Positions 4,941 through 7,839 of a DNA stretch of 7,839 bases are shown here, piece by piece. Origin of the DNA: Odoribacteraceae bacterium (lineage in GTDB: Bacteria; Bacteroidota; Bacteroidia; Bacteroidales; Marinifilaceae); assembly GCA_031259905.1 (NCBI GenBank), contig JAIRKS010000118.1, positions 1-7,839 on the forward strand, in the 5' to 3' direction. The translations under genes were made by a program, and so were the position numbers. Within the stretch, counting starts at the first letter, position 1. Each line of letters begins with the position of its first letter. Below the pieces are notes generated by a model that had not been told where the DNA came from, did not search any database, and worked only from the letters and a program-made list of their open reading frames with translations.

Positions 4941-7839
4941 TTAAAAGTTAGCTTGCAGGGAGAAGGAGAAGGAGCGCGCGAAGGGATAATCCGTGCCCCG
5001 CTCCGTCTTCACGGAGGAGAGGATGAACAACTCGTTCATGTAGAACGACGCCTTGAGCCGCTGCAGGAATGAGTGCTTGAGGAACTCCCGGTAGCGAAAG
5101 TCGTACGATACCTGGAGCGAGGAGAAGGTAAGCGAGTTATAGTCCTCGACGAAGCGGGAGGTGGGCTGCGTGTAGGAGTTGTCGGCAATCGACTTGAAGC
5201 GCGTCACCTGCCCCGGCTCGCTCCAGCGGCTCTCGAGCACGCGGCGATCGACGTTGTAACGGACGTTGGCGTTCTCCACCTTGCTGACGAGCGTGTTGTT
5301 GTAGAGTTGCCCGCCGAAGCGCCACGTGAAGGTGGCGTTGAGGCCCAGTCCGCGGTATTCCGCGTTCAGGCCGAAGTTACCGCTTGCCCGCGGGAGGGCG
5401 TCCCCGCCGTTGATGTAGTCGCTGCTTTGCCACTTCTCGGTTAGCGTGCCGTCTTTCTTGACGAAGACCTCCTTGCCGGTGCGCGGGTCAATGCCGAGCG
5501 ACTTGACGACCCAGATGGCGGTGGAGGAAGCTACTTCCTGGTAGCGCGTGTCCACGGCGGTACTGGCCGCGTTCGTGTCCTTCTCGCTATCGCTGGTCTC
5601 GTTGTGCTGCTTCAGCGCGTTGGAGAGTTTGGTGAGCTTGTTCCGGTTAGAGGCGACGGAAAAGAAGATGTTCGCGTGATTCTGCTGCCGCTGCCACACG
5701 CGGGCGGAGAGGTACGCCTCGAACCCCTTGTTCTCCATCTTGCCGACGTTGGCCATGTAGCTCGAGAAGCCCATAGACTGCGGCGTGGTGACGTTAGCGA
5801 CCATCCCCCTGGTCTGGGCCGTGTAATAGTCGAGGCGAAGATTCAGTCGATTGGAGAAGGCGACGATGTCGACGCCGACATTCGTGTCGTAGCGTCGTTG
5901 CCAGCGCAGGTCGGGGTTCGCCAGCCCCTGGAGGTAAGAGCCGATCTCCGCGGCGTACTGCGTGTCGGTATAGTAGGTGACCGTCGCGATGGCGTCGTAG
6001 GAGTTGAATCCCTGCGAGCCGGTGTACCCGGTGGAGAGGCGCAACTTGAGGCGGCCAAGCCACCCGGCGTTGTCGCGGAGGAATGCCTCCCGGTGCACGT
6101 TCCAGCCGACGCCCAGCGAGTAGAAGTGCCCCCATCGCTTGTTAGCGCCGAACTCGGAAGAGCCGGTGAGGCGGTAGTTCCCGTCGAAGAGATAGCGATC
6201 GTCGTACGAGTAGTTGACGGAGGCCACGCCCCCCATCTCCCGCGAGATGCCCTCGGCTCCCGACGGGCGCGTGCCGCGGTACTTGACGCCGGAGGTGATG
6301 TGGTCCATGTTGTTGTTCGGGAATCCCTCGGCCTCGACGGTATAGTAATCGTACTTGCTCTGGCCGGCGGAGAGTTGCGCGTTGAAGAAGAGGAGGTGGT
6401 AGTCCCCCGTGACGGACCATGCCGCGCCGAGGTCACCGCTGAAGCTGCTCTCCTCGCGATGCATCGCGGAGTACCTTCCCTTGCTGTACTCGCTTTCTCC
6501 CTGGTACGAGAAGAAGTCCGTGTGCTCGCTGGGCTTGAAGGTATCCTTCCCGGAGGCGCGGGAGCTGAAGCCGAAGCGAGCAATCAGGCGGAGGTTTTCC
6601 CGCGCGTTCCACTCGGCGTAGAAGTTATTCGTGATGTAAGTATACCGCGAGACGTTCTTCGTGTTCACCTCCCCGTTCCACAGGGGATTGGGCTGCACGA
6701 CGGTGCCGTGAGTATACTGCTGGATCATGTTCCCGTCCTCGTCGCGGATCATGTTGTAGGGATTCATCTGGGCGAAGAGGGAGAACGAGCCGTAAGGCGA
6801 ATCCTTCGAGACATTCCCGTCGACGCTCAGCTTGTCGCGGAAGAGGAGACGCTTCGTCCGGTACGAGAGGGTGATTCCCCCGCTGATCGTCGAGCGATCC
6901 GATCCGCGCATGACGCCGGAGACCCCGTTGTAGGAAAGGTCTATGGCGTAGAGCATGTACTCGTCGCCTCCCTCCAGGTAGACGGAGTGCTTGTTGCCGA
7001 CGCCGACGCGCAACGGCTTGTCGAGCCAGTAAGTATCGACGCCCGCCTCGACGAGGCGCGCGAGTTCCGAGTACCTCCGCGTGAGGGTGATCTGCTCGGT
7101 CGCCGAGGTCGAGGTGTACAGGCCGGCGCTGACCTCCGCCTGCACCTTCTCCCGCGCGTTCGTCAGGTTATAGCTGGAGAGGTCGGGGGCTTGCACGTCC
7201 GCGCTGCCGGTATACCTGATCTTCATCTTTCCTCGTTCGGGGCGGACGGTCTCGACGACCACCACGCCGTTCGCGGCCTTCGAGCCGTAGATGGCTTTCG
7301 CCGTCGCGTCCTTCAGCAGGGTGACGCTCTCGACGAGGTTAATGTCGAGGTCGAGGATCTTCGTCAGCGTGGCCTCGAAGCCGTCAAGGATAAACAGCGG
7401 CTGGTTCGGGTTACTCTGGTACTCGCTGCCGATCGTCGAGAGGCCGGTTTGCCCGCGCATCTGTATTTCGGGCAGGGCGTTCGGGTCGGACCCCGCCTGC
7501 AAGTTCTCGACGATCATGAACGCCGGGTCGATGTTCTTCAGGCTGGCCACCAGGTTCGCGTTCCCGACGCGTCGCAGTTCATCTCCTTTCACGCTCGCGA
7601 TAGCGCCGGTATACGAGTTTGCCCGCCGCGTGAAGACGCCCGTAACGACGACCTCCTCGATCTCTACCTCGGCATCTTCCAGCGTGACGAGGATCTCCTC
7701 CTGTCCCCGGTACGCGACCTCCACCGGCTTCATCCCCACGAACGAGAACTGCAGCGCACGCGCCTCGCCGGGGGGCAACGCGACGCGGAACAGCCCGTCC
7801 TTGTCGGTGATTCCCCCGCGGTCGGTGCCCTTGACGCGG
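4941..7839 (-). CDS. SusC/RagA-family TonB-linked outer-membrane receptor (5' partial)
   Basis: Outer-membrane beta-barrel transporter that imports a ligand captured by its SusD partner, powered by TonB-ExbBD. The reading frame stays open to the window edge, so the N-terminus (signal peptide and any STN domain) is missing; 965 residues are visible. Residues 1-60 resemble the end of a CarboxypepD_reg-like domain (ITDKDGLFRV, FSFVGMKPVEVAY). A TonB-box-like EEVVVTG is at residues 61-67 (7638-7658). The plug follows at about 70-200, with LPEIQMRG, LFILDGF (148-154) and LKDATAKAIYGSKAANGVVV (175-194), the SusC-class signature. The rest is a barrel rich in alternating aromatic strands, ending in QANF with the terminal Phe typical of outer-membrane barrels. 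The visible part contains no cysteine. The TTG at 7776-7778 is not the start, because homologous domain sequence continues upstream of it. The family is certain; the substrate is unknown. Confidence 0.96.
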   Translation of the reverse strand, partial: RVKGTDRGGITDKDGLFRVALPPGEARALQFSFVGMKPVEVAYRGQEEILVTLEDAEVEIEEVVVTGVFTRRANSYTGAIASVKGDELRRVGNANLVASLKNIDPAFMIVENLQAGSDPNALPEIQMRGQTGLSTIGSEYQSNPNQPLFILDGFEATLTKILDLDINLVESVTLLKDATAKAIYGSKAANGVVVVETVRPERGKMKIRYTGSADVQAPDLSSYNLTNAREKVQAEVSAGLYTSTSATEQITLTRRYSELARLVEAGVDTYWLDKPLRVGVGNKHSVYLEGGDEYMLYAIDLSYNGVSGVMRGSDRSTISGGITLSYRTKRLLFRDKLSVDGNVSKDSPYGSFSLFAQMNPYNMIRDEDGNMIQQYTHGTVVQPNPLWNGEVNTKNVSRYTYITNNFYAEWNARENLRLIARFGFSSRASGKDTFKPSEHTDFFSYQGESEYSKGRYSAMHREESSFSGDLGAAWSVTGDYHLLFFNAQLSAGQSKYDYYTVEAEGFPNNNMDHITSGVKYRGTRPSGAEGISREMGGVASVNYSYDDRYLFDGNYRLTGSSEFGANKRWGHFYSLGVGWNVHREAFLRDNAGWLGRLKLRLSTGYTGSQGFNSYDAIATVTYYTDTQYAAEIGSYLQGLANPDLRWQRRYDTNVGVDIVAFSNRLNLRLDYYTAQTRGMVANVTTPQSMGFSSYMANVGKMENKGFEAYLSARVWQRQQNHANIFFSVASNRNKLTKLSNALKQHNETSDSEKDTNAASTAVDTRYQEVASSTAIWVVKSLGIDPRTGKEVFVKKDGTLTEKWQSSDYINGGDALPRASGNFGLNAEYRGLGLNATFTWRFGGQLYNNTLVSKVENANVRYNVDRRVLESRWSEPGQVTRFKSIADNSYTQPTSRFVEDYNSLTFSSLQVSYDFRYREFLKHSFLQRLKASFYMNELFILSSVKTERGTDYPFARSFSFSLQANF

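Noticed and set aside
5843..6583. Minus-strand open frame of 246 codons within the SusC-like gene.
   Set aside because: It is a Ser/Thr/Arg/Pro-rich shifted-frame shadow of the barrel-coding region, with no start context or domain.
7776..7778. TTG as a possible start codon for the SusC-like gene.
   Set aside because: The frame continues upstream with family-like sequence (VKGTDRGGITDKDGLFRVA) to the window edge, so the gene is truncated by the window, not started here.

Overview
This window is one strand of a Bacteroidota (probably Bacteroidales) outer-membrane nutrient-uptake operon. All five genes lie on the minus strand and read from high to low coordinates: a SusC/RagA-type TonB-dependent receptor (5' end cut off by the window edge), a SusD/RagB-type lipoprotein, a DUF4843-type lipoprotein, a PKD-like family lipoprotein, and an exported TlpA/ResA-type thioredoxin-fold protein with a DUF4369-like N-terminal domain. 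The assignment rests on the SusC/SusD pair, the Bacteroidota-restricted lipoprotein families, and start regions without Shine-Dalgarno sequences. By eye the DNA is GC-rich (roughly 60%) with strong G/C third-position bias. That is unusual for many Bacteroidales but fits GC-rich gut lineages such as Alistipes-like groups; I cannot name a genus.

Layout: susC-like 7839(beyond)..4941, 12-bp gap, susD-like 4928..3501, 18-bp gap, DUF4843 gene 3482..2775, 12-bp gap, PKD-like gene 2762..1191, 4-bp ATGA overlap, tlpA-like 1194..13. A run of ten G (ten C on the coding strand) follows the last stop at the window edge. No gene-free stretch exceeds 18 bases. No promoter, terminator, RNA gene, mobile element or CRISPR array is visible; the promoter must lie upstream of susC, beyond position 7839.

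How the genes probably work together: SusC and SusD would form a lidded outer-membrane importer energised by TonB. The DUF4843 and PKD-like lipoproteins are likely accessory surface ligand-binding proteins. The thioredoxin would act in the periplasm. No glycoside hydrolase, polysaccharide lyase or sulfatase is present, so nothing here supports a glycan substrate. The substrate is unknown; peptide, protein-derived or metal/cofactor ligands are equally open. The architecture is recurrent in gut Bacteroidales as far as I know, but its function is poorly defined. I see no clearly new system. The most thought-provoking signal is that the only cysteine-rich mature protein in the operon is the PKD-like lipoprotein, whose gene overlaps the thioredoxin gene.
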